Shown here: piece after piece, positions 1-14,114 of the stretch
Layout: every line of letters begins with the position of its first letter
Numbering within the stretch: position 1 is the stretch's first letter
Notes under the pieces: generated by a model
The model's database searches: none
What the model was told of the DNA's origin: nothing
Seen by the model: only the letters and a program-made list of their open reading frames with translations
Assembly: GCA_964023205.1 (NCBI GenBank)
Contig: OZ026846.1
Span: 34,616,194-34,680,193 of the forward strand
DNA from: Lutraria lutraria
Taxonomy: Eukaryota; Mollusca; Bivalvia; Venerida; Mactridae
Length of the DNA: 64,000 bases
Reading direction: 5' to 3'
Translations under genes and position numbers: made by a program

Positions 1-3000
1 CCAAGACGTTGGTTTTCGTTGACGTTTTCATATTATCATTTTTAATCAGTGTATGTGAGCAGTATTCTTTTTTTCCGTATACAGCTCCCCAATTTAAAGA
101 GTGCCATTCACCGAATAGAGCTTACACGGGGAGCGATATTCGAGAGGATCCCTATAGGGAGTGACAGTCTAACCCGTTACAATTAAATCACCAATCAACC
201 CTTTTAATTTCTACTTCATATTGATGAAATAGGCTTTGGAAACAATGATTAGATAGCTATCGTTACTATATCAGATAATGAGAAGTTCTTATCAAAATCG
301 TCAGAACAATCTTATGTCACAGACCATGGCATCTGTCTAATTTTCCAAACAAACCCTTATATTCACGACACTGTAAACAATGAATTGCCAAAGTGAAATG
401 GTCTATATCATTCGGATGACTTTAGACTTTCTTGTACCACTAATTCTGATCTAGAAACGGATTTAGACCCAGACCATAGCCTTTATCCCAAAGATCTGTC
501 AATATTATGTGTGTTTTCTTATCGTACTAATGATAATTTATCCCGCGCTACCAATTAAGAATATTTGTATACAACATTTATTCAGTAATATGTCATAATT
601 AATGAAGTAAATAATAATAATATATACGTTATAAATAATTAAAAAAAGGCGATTTCATTATTAGTTGCTGAATATACGAAAAGGCATCTAGTGTGATCAA
701 ATTGTGCTACAAACGTAAACCCTTTGTATTAATATGTCAATATAAAAAAAATCATTTCTCAAACTGGCAGATTGCTGATTGCATCTTGAACTTATTCCGG
801 AGCACAACGATTCATCACGGCGTATTGCATTTTTAGACAGGCCCTGATTCTTATGCAATGCACTAATTCCTTAATCGATTTCACTTTTCGTATTAAAGGG
901 GAAAATGTGCGACATTCCGACAAAACGTATGAAGCAATCATTCACGTTTTATATCATTTTCTTGTGATGAAATAAGATAATCGGTGAGAAGGGCCGAAAA
1001 TAAAGACTTCAATAAGGTACATTTTTAAGAGTTTTGAATTTTAATGTTAAACTGCATAATGGCACAAAATTTATTTGCTTATTTGAGAAACCCATTGTCA
1101 AGACAGAAATAAACAGAGGTCTAAATAGTGTGGAATACTAAAATTATATAATTATTGTCTTGCATTCGGTAACAATTAATCACGTGGTACAGATATCGCA
1201 TAAGCTTATCTGAGAGTTCTGTAACTTAGAAATACTTTCAAGACGTGTACTTGAGTCGCCCAAAGAGGTGTGACACCATATGATCAAAGAAAAAAGTTTA
1301 GAAATCAATAAATACGGAATTAAGTTAAGACAGGTATCCGTCCGTACGTGATAAATAAGGTAAAACTATTTACTTATTGTTTTAAGTAGTATTTTTGTAT
1401 TCAGAAAAAAATGTGTCTAATATATTCATCGAATAGTCAAAGACTAGGAGAAGAGATCACACTTAAATATGTCACTCTACCATAAGCTGTTTGTTCAAAA
1501 CAAGAAAGGTTGTAAAATGTACTACAATGTTTTAGCGAACACAAATGATACAGTCATGCCAAAACGAAAGCATCATAACCTAGGTGATATTGATGAGAAC
1601 GAATATTTATTGATCTGTAAAATATTAGAGGACATACAGAGAGATTTTCAATATAAACTCAGTACAATAATTTATGTAACAAAAACATTTCTGCATACTA
1701 TAAGTATAAATAAACATGAAGTAGAACATGATTGTTGTTCATACTGCAATATTGAGTCTGTCACTATTCAACGCCTTTTTCTTTTACGATTGTAAAACGT
1801 TTTGTAAACTTAGTACATGTATTCGTAACTTTCGGGAATGATTATAGTCAATAGACGCTTATTAAATTTTAGCGAATAATGAACCCAAAGCATGGAATTA
1901 AATCCAATTTGTAAATTGTTTATTTTAAGAAACCAGACATTCAAATATTATTTTTAATTGAATCATCAACTGTTTTCTAAGCCCCAACCAGTGCCAAAAC
2001 CCGTCATCTAACAACCATCTATATCTCTCCTTTCCATTTTGCAACCTAAAAGATCTGTGATTTTAGAAAAATACACCAGATAGACAAACTAGGACTCCTG
2101 ATTTGAATCCTTCCAATCTGGTTCGACAAACCAATACATTAAGATCATGTGTGAGAATGGGAAAATACAATGGTAAGATGCACGAATGTCAAACGAATAC
2201 ATAAAGCACTGTATTAAACATAAAAAGTTTTGTTTTAATCCGACCTTGACAACAATTGATAGTTCACCTTTTCACACTTCACTCATATTCGTGCGTAAAA
2301 TGATACCCATGAATACGAAAACGTTCATTTTCTGTTCGAGTTAACATTTGGCTGAACCGATTTCAAAACGGCTCCTGATATATATGGAAATCATTCTGGA
2401 GTGCCTAGGCTAAGTATCTCCCGTTTGGTATTTTACTATTACGTCCTCTCTTCAATAATTCACGTTGACCTTTCAGTTTAGAAAACCTTGCAGATAATCA
2501 TTTAATTAAGATGACAGAAAAAGATTCCTACTGCGATTTTTCTCCATTGTGTTCAATCGAAATAAATATACAGTTGTACATCTTGTGAGCAGAAGTGTCC
2601 AAACCTGAAAGAAATCATTTGCACGAAAATCAAACACTTTCGTTCCAAACAATACTCAATTTTCATTGGTCAAACTAACACTCATTAGCTTACCAAGTTG
2701 CTTGTTATCAAGTAAAATTGCAACCAGCATGCTATGAATTAAACAACCCGTACCATGGACCATAACCACTCATAGGAAATCATTTTCTTATCAATTCTTA
2801 TTTTAATCAAACGTCAAAAGTTATATTTTGTGTACAAAAACGCTCAATATATGCCTTACATATTCCTGGTCCATGTACAGTTAAATTTTAAGGATCGAAA
2901 ACAAATGCATACATTATGCATACATTATGATTCCGCAATTTCCGCCTTGGGCGGACTTTACCGATGTCGTTTGAAAGAGGTAATCTGCCGTGCCGGTACG

Positions 3001-4671
3001 TACTTTTGACTTGCTGTTTGACACAGTTTCTAAACCAATTGAACACTTACCGGAAATTGCGATGAGATGTTATGCCTACCGTTTTGTGAAAACGACAGTG
3101 CATGTGTTATTTGTATAATATACGGACACATTAGGACAATATAGGTAGGCAAACTTGTCATATCATGTAAAGAAAAAAATGTTTCGATGGTAACGTTTTT
3201 CGCCAATCATTTTTATTGCAAGAAACACAATAATCAATGTAAACGTGTATGTATTTTTATATTGACACTCGTCGATTACACGTGTAGTTTTTCATATAAG
3301 GGGAGGATTGCATAATTATTCATCATTGAAGTGATTGTTAATTGTGTCTACCTACAAAATATTATGTAACAAACACTGTCGGAGTCTTTACTTGTTTATT
3401 TTTGTTAAGGATTTGTAAAGAATTTACTGCATTTAAAATGGTAGCCGTCCGTGCGTCCGTGCATTTGTGCCTCCGTGCGTCCGTCACACTTTCTTCTGTG
3501 CGCAACTCCTACATTTGCCGTGCAATTTTATCCAAACTTTCACAGAATGATTATCATCAAATCCTTCAGCGCATATAGTCAAGGTTCCGCAAATGACCCT
3601 TTTTGGGGGGGGGGGGGGTATTGTCCTTCGTTGAATTCCATTTAAATGGTTCTTTGCTGAACTTGTCCTTCTTTTCCCATGCAATTTTCACATCAAATCA
3701 CAGAATAATTTTCAAGTGCTGCAGCGTTTTACTTATTGCCATTTGTTTGTCGCGTACATTTACATGCACATTTTGCCACACTTAATTAAATGATTTTAAC
3801 CAAGTTGTTCACTACATTTCTTTTTTCCCTGGCTGTATGTACCCTTTTGACAAAATGAACCGTGATTTGGGGATAGACTGTCTGTGAGAGCTTCTTGTTT
3901 GTTTCGTTAAAATCTCCATTTTTTTTATTTCAACCGTATGGGATGCTCTATCTAAATGTATTATCAGGTGAGCATATATTGCCTAAAACAAGTAAATGAC
4001 CGCGAACAGCCCTTGATGCAACCTTGCCCGGAGCACAAGCAATTCAAAGTAAGTCCACAGTCAATTCCCTATTGCAATTCGCTGTTACCAATAAATCCCA
4101 TTTGAGTAAGAAAGGCGAAAAATCGCAATACAATGTCCATGTAATTTTCTCAGACTGGGTAATGTATGGAGCTTTAGCAAACAATGACCTGTAAATTGCT
4201 AAAACTTTACTTCTAAGCAGAGACACAAACAAACTTCATGGTAGAAAATAAACAATTTAGTTCAATAGAATTAAAATCAATCATTGGTAGAAATGATAAA
4301 ACTGACATGCTGGGGTAATGACTGTGCTTCTGTTTGGCGATTGTTCCTTTGCATGAGTCCTTACACAGCTGGTCTTGGAGGTACTACTGGCCCTCTGTTG
4401 CCACATTCGTAACATATTCACATTCGAAACAAATTTACATCACATTATAATTAATAAATGAAATAAAAATCGGCTTCGGTCACATTCGTCACAGAATATG
4501 TTTAATGTGAGTGTTATTTTAAAACCTTTTCACGTTCATTTTCTATGAATCCTATTATCTTCTTTAATGATTAAGACCCCTAGTATGTAATGTTGATAAT
4601 GTCATATTTCATTCACATCTACTTGAAATTCCTTTTCTTCACATGATCTACTAAAGTTAAATTTCTTTTAG
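1..4671. other. Upstream non-coding region
   Basis: I see no recognisable coding exon in this stretch. The longest open frame (1469-1795, + strand, 108 codons) has no family resemblance I know and sits in AT-rich DNA, so I do not call it a gene. The decarboxylase start exon is preceded by a splice acceptor, so a 5' untranslated exon and promoter should lie somewhere here or further upstream. I could not locate them. Confidence 0.6.
3430..3670. repeat. CCGTGCGTCCGT-rich dispersed repeat with poly-G run
   Basis: Short CCGT(G/C)CGT motifs recur between about 3446 and 3486, followed by a run of about 12 G at 3605-3617. The composition differs sharply from the AT-rich flanks. Similar GTCCGTCCGTCAC-type sequences are common dispersed repeats in bivalve genomes, which is family knowledge and not tested here. 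No coding capacity is evident. Confidence 0.4.
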
Positions 4672-4679
4672 GAACAACA

Positions 4680-7600
4680 ATGGACAGCGACGAGTTTCGG
4701 AAGTACGGTCGACAAATGGTTGATTACATTGCCGATTATTTGGAAAATGTCCGAGAGAGACCGGTAGTCCATAGGGTGCAACCAGGTTATTTAAAAGTAA
4801 GCTTTACTAAAAAAATATGCGCTGCCTCCTTTCTAGTATCAATCTTAAAAAAATGGATGGGAGCATCCATGGTCTAGCCTCACACCGCTGTGGGATCGAA
4901 TCCAATCTGAGACTAATTTCACTAGTGACGAAGCTGTCTAGCAAGCTCACGAAATGTCTGTGGAGTTTACGCCTGGATTCTACATTACCCATGAAAAAGT
5001 TGTAAAGTCACCAAAATTATCCTTGTTGTTGGTGCGACGTAACACCACAGTGAAATAATACACTTTGCGTCATTTTTTGTGCGCGTGTCCTGTACTGAAG
5101 CAAACTGTTATGAGTACGTCCCTTATTATAACCAAATGTCTTGCATCTACTTACTTCATATATGCCTACTTACAAATGCTGTATAACCACATTTAGAAAT
5201 TACTTCAAAATGAATACTAACTTTTTTATAAAGATTGCGCAGTGTTTGAAAAAGGTATCAGAAATGCCGCTATATTTTAATTTGAAGGGATCATATCAAA
5301 CATTTTATTTGACTTCGAAGATGGTCTTAATTTCAAAGTTTTAAATGTTCTAGTTCTAAAGTACACAATGTTCAACTTCAAGCTCTTAATGCATTATTCT
5401 TGTTTCGTTTCTTTATATCCACAGTTCTTTGTCAACTATACTAGCCGCTCGGACAGTTTCCTCTTTTTCTTCGTCAGCTAAACAAGCAACAGTGACAATG
5501 TCTTTCTGTTTTCAGGAGTTAATTCCACAGAATGCTCCAGAGAAAGCTGAAGACTTCTCCGAAGTTATGAATGACATAGAGCGTGTCATTATGCCAGGGG
5601 TATGATGCATAGATCTACCAAATTATATAATACTGTCCTTGCTTTTAAGAAACATAATATAAAATATAACATAAAATATATATATTTTAAAATGGAGATT
5701 TTTTTATAAAATGTCTATTGTACCGCTACTGTTATAGCTTAAATTTCATACAATGCCCACAACATGACTGCAGCTCAATAGAATTTTTAAAAAATGATTT
5801 TGAGATCACTATAGTTACCATTTCGAATTGGAATAACTCGGACATTACCGCCAAACTATCTTAAAACATTTTAGAAAGATGGAAATCCAAATCACTTGTC
5901 TACTTTCCTTTTTTAAGATCACTCATTGGCACAGTCCTCGTTTCCATGGATACTACGCGGCTGGTAATTCGTTTCCGTCAATTCTTGGTGATATGCTCTC
6001 TGACGCCATTGGCTGCATTGGATTTTCTTGGGTAATAAACTAATAATTCAATTAGGAATAGATCTTCAGTACGTATTTCTATTTATACCTCGAAATTCGC
6101 TTAGAGGCTTAAATGATCAATTTCAAATCATTCTTAGTGCCAATCAATCACTTACGTAAGTTCGTGAACTTCAGGTGTTAACAAACTCTGGTTCCGGTCA
6201 TGGCTATTGGGGATTTAAACTTTGTACCAATTAAACATGAAAAAGTTCTTACACTAATTATCTTGGTGATATAAATTTCTGTTTTGATTTAAATCATCGA
6301 TTGGTTCACAAAACATATAATGTGCAATAAAATGTTAGGGAACACTTTATTCTGATAACTTGTAACAATCAGGTTTGTTAAATTTTGTTAAAGCAGTTTT
6401 TGTTTAAACTTTATTTTTGGAAAACTGTTATAATGTTATGAAAACAATGTAATTTTAAACGCAGCATTTTTTCCCAGATGGGTGCAGCTTTTGAAATAGT
6501 AAAGAAAAGTCGCTATCTTTTTTTATTCTGTCAGGCTGCAAGCCCAGCATGTACAGAGCTGGAAATGATAACTACCAACTGGTTAGGAAATATGATTGGA
6601 CTTCCGGAACAGTTTCTCCATAGACAAAATGGCAAAGGAGGGGGCGTTATTCAGGTATACTTCAATTCTTATTTTACCGGTATTAAGTTCATTCGTATAG
6701 AAACCATGTATTTAAATACATTTTTAAAGCTGTATTGTATTAGTATGCCTTTAAGGTGACAAGACTCCGCATAATATTTGTTTTCCAAACTAGGAAAGTC
6801 CTCTTATCGGAAAACTAACAACTAATGTTACAAAAGTAAAAACATGTGAGTTCCGTTGACTGTAATGACCTGGGTTTTTACTCGTTTGTCTTAAGTCTTG
6901 ATATATACGGACATGGTCTCTAGCATAAGTCGTTATACTTTTATTTAGCTTGAATAAAACTATGTCTCATTTCGTCAAACCTTTGTTTGCGACCACCTCT
7001 AAATAAAAGCTAATGTGAATAAATGTCATTCGTTTAAAACCGTCATTGATTATATAGAAACAATGACCTCCGAAAATAAAACACTTGGCATTCCTTAGGG
7101 TGAACTTTTTTTACAGGTTTAACTGTATATGACTTATACCCAACTGTTTAAGGATTGCCGTCACCTTTCACCATGATGCTTATTCCGATATCAAACATTA
7201 GATTAGCCCCTTTAATTTTTTACAATTACAGACAACCGCAAGTGAATCTGTTCTATTATGTCTTATGGCTGCAAGAACAAAGATGGTAACAAAACTCAAA
7301 GCTCAAAATCCGGAACTTGACGAAATCACAATTTTATCAAAGCTTGTCGGATACTGTTCCGATCAGGTACGGTTAGTGTGTCATTTAAATATATTTATCA
7401 AAGTTAAAAGGTCATTTGGCGCACCCCGGCCCGTTAGGCCTACGTCTAATTGACGGATTAGATGTAGATGAAGGGACGAAATCCATCGAGAAGTTCCGAA
7501 TGGTTTAGCAGAAACTTAAATAGCAATTGAACAAGACCGTTAAATGGCAATAGTATTACACACAATGTACGTGCAATTCAATGCTGACAACATTCTCGAA

Positions 7601-10600
7601 AGTTGGATTTAAAATTTTAAATCCATAGCGTGAGATTTTATTTCACGAGCTAGTAATTAGTTTCAAACTTCAATGATTTGATTGGCTGATAACAGTGAAT
7701 TGTTGCAATAAATTTTAAATTGGTCAATTGACCAAAGAAAAACAGTTTTACTTGAGCAGGCCTCCAGCTCCGGTGATTACTCACATCTATAATAAATATT
7801 CTGCAAGAGATTGCATTCACGATTCCGTGGATGTGTACAGAGTGCCCGTGTTCTAAATATTTGAATAGTGTAATCGCCACTAAATGCTGCCGAGTATAAA
7901 AAGTAATGCTTATTTCCATTTTCAGGGCAACTCTTCAGTACATAGATCAGGTTTGCTGGGTTCGGTTGCCATGGTAAAATTGCCAACGGATGAAAAGTTC
8001 AGCCTCCAAGCAGAAACTCTCAAAGAAGCTATTGAAAAAGACAAAGCAGCTGGGAAAATACCATTTTTTGTAAGTCTGTGTCTGAATCTTTGTAATTAGG
8101 CAAAAAAAAGATTGCTTACCTTAACATCCACAAGAATATAAGTGTGGTGGGTAGGCATTTTTTCAAAAGTATCATTTTAGCTCGGACACATAATTTATAT
8201 AAAAATATCGGCCATAAATAAATTGACCGAGACCAAAAAAGTCTATCCTCGGAAGAAAAATGGAGTCGTTATAAATCAGGAACTTTTTACGACGTACGGA
8301 TACAAAATGAGTAGACTGTTGTGTTATTTAAGACCAATTTGATTGCCACAATCACACTATTTGTACAATTCTAGACTTGTTTGCTGACAGGGATAGAATG
8401 AAACTGACAAAGAAAACGAAAACAATGACTTATCGGTTTCGTGTTGATTTAAAGTACAGTGCAACCTCTTCAAAGCAACACCCTTTGGGAGTAGCAAAAT
8501 TATGTTGTTGTCGTTGAGAGGTTGTTGCTCTTTGGAGGACAAATTAATAGTGTAATCTGTGAACAAACGCTCGTGAACAAAATAAACGAGATTATGCCTT
8601 AAACATGTTTGTCCTATAAAGAAATATTTCTAAGATTTGTTTGCAAAATATCATCATGTACCCCAGAATTGCCGTTGTTCGCTGGAGACCGTGATCACTA
8701 TTTACCGGTGACAGTCGTGCCAGATCTCACCGTAATGTTTATAATCTATTTTCAGCTGTGTGCTTCTCTTGGAACGACTGGGTCCTGTGCATTTGACAAC
8801 CTTGAAGAGTTAGGACCTTTATGTATGTAATATTGTATTTAAACTCCTTGCTTGTGTTTACTTTGTGACTCAAAGTCTATTTTTAGATCGCTCTTTTTTC
8901 AGACTGATCTTATAGTCATGACTAAGCCGCCGCTGTGTTTTGTTATATATCATAACCATTATTTCTGTAGCAAAGTTTAAAGATCATTGTTAGGGATGAT
9001 AGTTGGTCTAGTGGTAACGCACTGGATTACTGACCGAAAGGTCGTGGGTTCGATTCTCGACCCCGCCTTCCGAATTTCTCTGTGACGCCTTTTCAGTGTC
9101 TCCGTCCCAACTCCCGAGCCAATTACTGTATCAAGAAAATCAGTGACAGGAAATAGGACAAAGCGTGTATCGGTGCTATAAAAAATTAGAAAGAATGCGA
9201 GTGATAAAAATGACCGGTTCTCTACCCCCCCCCCCACACACACCTGAAATGACCATAGCTATCGAATTGGCCATTAAACGAGATAAATCAAAGTCAAAGA
9301 TAATTGCGATTCAAAAGCATATCTTATTCAAAGGGGAGTAATTAATGAACCAATTATTCACTCGGTTTCCTTTTGCAGTTATCTTTCTTCATTGTTTGGA
9401 AAACGAGAAAATAAAGGACAAAAATTGGGGTTCTTCAATCATTGACCGCAGCGAGGAAATCATTGTCGAATTCTGTTTGCAAAAAAAAGTTACAGGTGAA
9501 TGAAGCAGCTAACATCAGGTGTTTCCACAACCTTCCGTAAATTACATTAAAACAAGTTTGACTGAGATTTATACAAAAAAATCAAATCCTTGATATCTGC
9601 ACAAATATTTACTATAATTCAAAAGGTTTTCCCTTTAAAGGCAAGGAGAATGACATGTGGCTGCATATAGATGCTGCGTATGCCGGAAGTGCGTTTGTTT
9701 GTCCAGAATTTAGACATTATCTGAAAGGAGTCGAGGTATATATTTACGTCAATACATAAATAGCCCCTAATTATAACAAGTCATACATGCATACATACGG
9801 TTTTGGAGCTTTCTCAAAATGCAGATTAATACAAGTTAATACCGATGATGAATTGTCGATACAGCGATAAAGAAAAGAAAATTAGAATGCCTGGACTTAT
9901 AATGTTTGACCTGATTACTCATTTGTGCCTTAAATTATTTCAATGGCAAAGGTAATAGGTTACAAAATTTGAGGTTGAACTCCAAGTTAAAATGTTAATA
10001 ATGTGTCTCCAATGTTCTTACGATAAGTATGACAAAAGCAAGAACCATTTTTCAAGTAATATTATATAGATTAAAGCAAGTAATTAGTTAAAATTGGAAA
10101 AAAATACATTCTGGTATGAAACAGGTTGAGAACAAATTAAATTTGAGCTTGAAACCTGATATTAAGTTTTCTTATCTTCTACCAAAGACTTTAGAGATAG
10201 GTTAACCTGTTAGAGAAACAAAGGTCGAGGTTACACAGGGCATATAGTTGTGTTTAATTGATGTCTGTATTGATGTAGTAAGTTTATATTACTCTTAACA
10301 TCTGGCTTAATAAAGGACAACTGACTAGAGAAAACTGAATAATTTATATGTTACAGTGTTTAAAGCTATATCTGACAGTCCTATTATCGGCAGAATAATT
10401 GTTCCAATGTGATAAGAACCATGCCTTAGTACATAAATTTAAGTAACGAATATTTAAAGCGACCTATACATTTTGATAAGCAGCTATAAAAAGAAATGAA
10501 AGGGAGATAAAAAACGCAACAAAATACAACATTTTCGATGTTAAGTCTGGCGTAGTTTTCCTATATTTCCAAAGTAAAATAGTGTTGTTTATAATTTTTG

Positions 10601-13600
10601 TGGAAACAACTGACCTGAAACGTTAAACAGTGGAATGAAATGTTAGAGAACACATTATTTTGATAGCTTGTAACAAGCATATTATTTGTTAAATTACAGT
10701 TTTTGTTAAAACCCTTTCAAGGAAGTTATGAAAACAACGTGATTTTACACTTTATTGAAGTTTATGTAGCATTTCTTGTAAGAGACAGCTTTACACGCTT
10801 GAAAGAATTACGAACGTTATGATAATATTTAAGAAAGTTGTAAAGAAAAAGAAATCTTTCAATGGTATATAAATTTTACAAACTGTTGCCAAAAACGTAG
10901 ATTTTTCTTCGTTTTCAGTATGCGCAAACCTTTTCGATGAATCCCCATAAGTGGATGTTGATTTCTTTTGACTTATCTGTTTTATGGTAAATATTTAACA
11001 TTCACCCTTATCAAACGCGTAAACAAAAACAACAACAACCCCATCCAATGGCTGATTGGACAATTGGATTTTAAATTAACATCATGTCACTATTAGAACG
11101 TATCGATTGTTAAAAGAAAAGTAAGACATGTGATTGTGCATGGTACGTGGTCTCCCTTTGTCGGCCTGTCTTCGTGGTCAAGAATCAATTATAAGGAACT
11201 ACTATAATAAACAAATAATTGAAAGTAAATCAATAAAATAATCAAATATTTATATTGTGGCCTGTTGATGAATCTACACTGAAACAATGATCAAATTTCC
11301 CATGAGGCACATTGTAAACATGCAAGATACATTGTTTAATACGACATTTCATAATATGAAGCGCGGTTAAATATTCAGCCTTTCATTGGTTAGTTTTTGG
11401 ATGCAAGTGATTAAATTGACCAATGACATTGTCTGTTACGGATGACATTATCACGTGATATATTAAACTCATTATTGATTATACTCAGGATACAAGACAG
11501 CCGCTTATTGGTGGATGCTTTCAATGTTGACCCGATCTACCTCCGCCATGAAAATGAAGGAAACATTCCCGACTACAGGGTAACAACGTTGTATTTCTGT
11601 CTCCCTCGCGACATAACAAATACCCACTAAGTATAATAAAAGTAATTGCAGAATTTTAAAATTTATTCGTCTGAGTTAAACGCCATTTTGTTCAACATTT
11701 TTCAGTCATACATGTTTTTCCTGGACGGTATTCTAACCAGTACTAAGTTAAACTTACCTTTCCACTAGCCAACCTCTACATGCACATTGTCAAATTTTCA
11801 TGGAAATGTATAATTTGCCGCGACCGGAATTCAAACTCAGATCGTCTCAAATCCATCGCACCATCCACTGGACCACAATAGCGGCCAGAAATTTTAAACC
11901 CAGTGCACTTAGTATATCTAGTATGGCGTACGATAAGGGTCATAAATGCATGATGCTGAAAACTTTAAGCATGATGCAGGGTCGTGCATTTATGACCCTT
12001 ATCGTACGCCATAATCTAGTTTAATGTTGTTATATGGTCATGGCCAATGTAGAACACTTATGTTGACATACACTTGATGGAAATTAGCGATCTTGTCATT
12101 ATAGAATGTGGTCTGTCTATATACAGTCAAACCTGAACATAGGCAAGTCTCGGTAAAGACATAATGTGTCCTTTAATGTCAGGTGGCCTTAATTCGGATG
12201 CCATTTTTTCTAAAAAGTTAATGAAAGTGTGTCAAAGAACAGCCTTTATTCAAAGAATGGCCTTTATTCAAAGGTTGGCCTTTATTCGGAGATGACTGCT
12301 AACAAAGGTTTGACTTTATGTAACATACGCCAGTTTCAGTGACGAGATGTGTTATTTTGCTTTCTAAATTTAGTATCAAGATTCTATTTATAGCATTGGC
12401 AGATACCATTAGGGCGTCGGTTCCGTTCTTTAAAGTTATGGTTCATGATGAGGTCGTATGGCGTGGAAGGAATACAGAAATATATCCGCAATGTAAGACT
12501 ATCTATCTTAGCATATTGAGGATTAAATATGGTTTACCTTGAAGTTAAAACATGGGCACAAATCATTCAAATAATAGTGAGGTCCTTCATGAATATATGT
12601 CATCTAAAATTGCATCAAGAAGGTCTTGCTATGATGGCCGACAAAGAACCATATAATTATATAAAAGTGTAAGTCTTAACATCATCTGTAAAAATCAAAA
12701 CTTATTATTATAAACAGTTTTGGTGAAATACATTTTGTACCTTAGTGTTCCGACAATACCACGTAATCTTTAGGCCATCCAACGTTCTTAATTGTATCTT
12801 CATCTGATGAGATATTTTATATCCTAAGCATTGTCGACTGGCCCATGAGTTTGAACAAATGGTGTTGGACGATGGACGGTTTGAAATTGTGGCTGAGGTT
12901 GTTATGGGGTTAGTCTGTTTCAGACTCAAGGTAAAGCCACATGTACACGTATTTTGATATTAAGTCCGATAAAAACATCCAATCTGAAACAGCAATTATG
13001 CCTTATTATTTCCAATTCTTACAAATCTACGTATTTTGATTGGTCAATGGAGGAAGTTCACACTTCGATAAACTCCTTTTCAATCGGAAACCTTTTGTTT
13101 CTGTACATTGTTGACGGACTACTTTTACCAGCTAAAGAGTTTTAGCGGTTCATGTCCGACATTTGTAAGAATTGAATAAAACAATTTAATTTAATTGGAA
13201 ATAAATCGATAAACGACCAGAAATGAAAGTTTAATCCTATACTACATGGCCACCTCAACCACTTATGATATGTTCGTTCTAGCTTTTCAATGTTTCGATT
13301 GTATCTGTTTGTTTATATCGAGTTTGGTCGGCACCTGGGTTCGAACCCACCACCCTCTTTCAGTGAGAGGTTACAGTGATTTTAAGTCAGCGACCTTAAC
13401 CACTCGACCACGGAGGCGGATCTGTTTCGATAGTAAGTTTCATTTGATAATGAAAAACTATATCACAATCACAATAATTCGACATTGCCTCAGTATGTAT
13501 GTAGGCCGAATATACATATGTATTTGAGGTACACACATTTACTTTATAGAATACATTTTAGGGCGAAAATATTTGGAGCGAAAAACTTCTAGGTGAGATT

Positions 13601-13975
13601 GTGGCAGATGGACGGATTTATTTGATTCCCGCCATAGCACGTGACATCTACTTCTTGCGCCTCGCTATATGCGCCGAGAGAACAACATCAGAGGATGTCC
13701 AAAACTCATTCGAAGTCATTCGGGCATGCGCAGACAAGGTCATGGCGAAACGACTCAGTCCGAGCGATTTAAAACACAAACCGACGATCGACATCGATAT
13801 ATCGCCAAAATACAGTTCCACATCGGATGAAATCGGTAATGACGATGTATCGTTAAAATATAGTTCAACATCGGAGAAAATCGACAATCACGACATTAGT
13901 ATGAAAATAAATGGTTTGCAGTTGAATGGAAACGGTATAAGGAAAATCACTAGTGATAAGAAACTTACAATTTAG
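4680..13975 (+). CDS. DDC: Aromatic L-amino acid decarboxylase family protein (13 coding exons, 549 aa), DHPAA-synthase-like active site
   Basis: Group II PLP-dependent decarboxylase. Family members convert dopa, 5-HTP, tyrosine or histidine to amines, or dopa to an aldehyde. Coding exons: 4680-4796, 5516-5599, 5918-6031, 6535-6654, 7232-7366, 7926-8069, 8756-8822, 9641-9735, 10919-10986, 11489-11579, 12394-12492, 12829-12930, 13562-13975. All have GT/AG borders and matching phases. Splicing gives 549 aa, against about 480 for human DDC. Visible landmarks: QPGYLK at 34-39, THWHSP at 69-74, ASPACTELE at 107-115, LGTT with T246, D271 in HIDAAYAG, the PLP lysine K303 in NPHKW, loop Y332, and [10 protein letters not shown] at 346-355. 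The glycine there matches DDC, where vertebrate histidine decarboxylase has serine. Residue 192 is Asn (GNSSV) where DDC has the PLP-stacking His. The 60-residue tail contains a 16-residue tandem repeat. The start ATG lies 8 bases after an acceptor (exon from 4672), so a 5' UTR intron exists. The family is certain; the substrate and reaction are inferred. Confidence 0.93.
8998..9245 (+). repeat. tRNA-derived SINE in decarboxylase intron 7
   Basis: RNA polymerase III boxes are visible: A box TGGTCTAGTGG at 9004-9014 and B box GGTTCGATTCT at 9047-9057, spaced as in a tRNA. The 3' arm of the acceptor stem does not pair, and an unrelated ~180-bp body follows, ending near a C-run and CA repeat (9224-9242). 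This is a SINE head, not a working tRNA gene. Confidence 0.65.
11805..11890 (-). repeat. tRNA-like SINE fragment, minus strand, intron 10
   Basis: On the minus strand an A-box-like TGGTCCAGTGG is followed by a B-box-like GAGTTTGAATTCC at tRNA spacing. No full cloverleaf forms. It is probably a degraded SINE head. Confidence 0.45.
11918..12017. repeat. Near-perfect hairpin / mini foldback element
   Basis: Two ~34-bp arms (about 11918-11951 and 11983-12017) are reverse complements built around GGCGTACGATAAGGGTCA. They are separated by a ~30-bp loop that itself contains ATGATGC/GCATGATGC repeats. It lies in decarboxylase intron 10. It looks like a tiny MITE or foldback insertion. Confidence 0.7.
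13330..13425 (-). repeat. tRNA-Leu-like pseudogene or SINE head, intron 12
   Basis: Read on the minus strand, it has an A box TGGTCGAGTGG and a B box GGTTCGAACCC. Between them lie a GACTTAAAATC anticodon-like loop and a long variable arm, resembling tRNA-Leu. The acceptor arms do not pair (5' GCCTCCG has no matching 3' CGGAGGC), so it is not an intact tRNA. Confidence 0.5.
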
Positions 13976-14011
13976 TTATGTAAATCATATCTCCCATTTT
14001 GGATTGAATTG

Positions 14012-14017
14012 AATAAA
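14012..14017 (+). terminator. Poly(A) signal of the decarboxylase gene
   Basis: An AATAAA hexamer lies 37 bases after the TAG stop at 13973-13975. This is the natural 3' end signal for the upstream gene. Confidence 0.7.
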
Positions 14018-14114
14018 AACTTGTTATGGTTTTCGGGTTTTCGGTCTTCGAAAAAATGGGTTGTCTCCCTTGTCCGAAACGATTTTTGCCTTCTTTTCTG
14101 GGACAACATAGTTT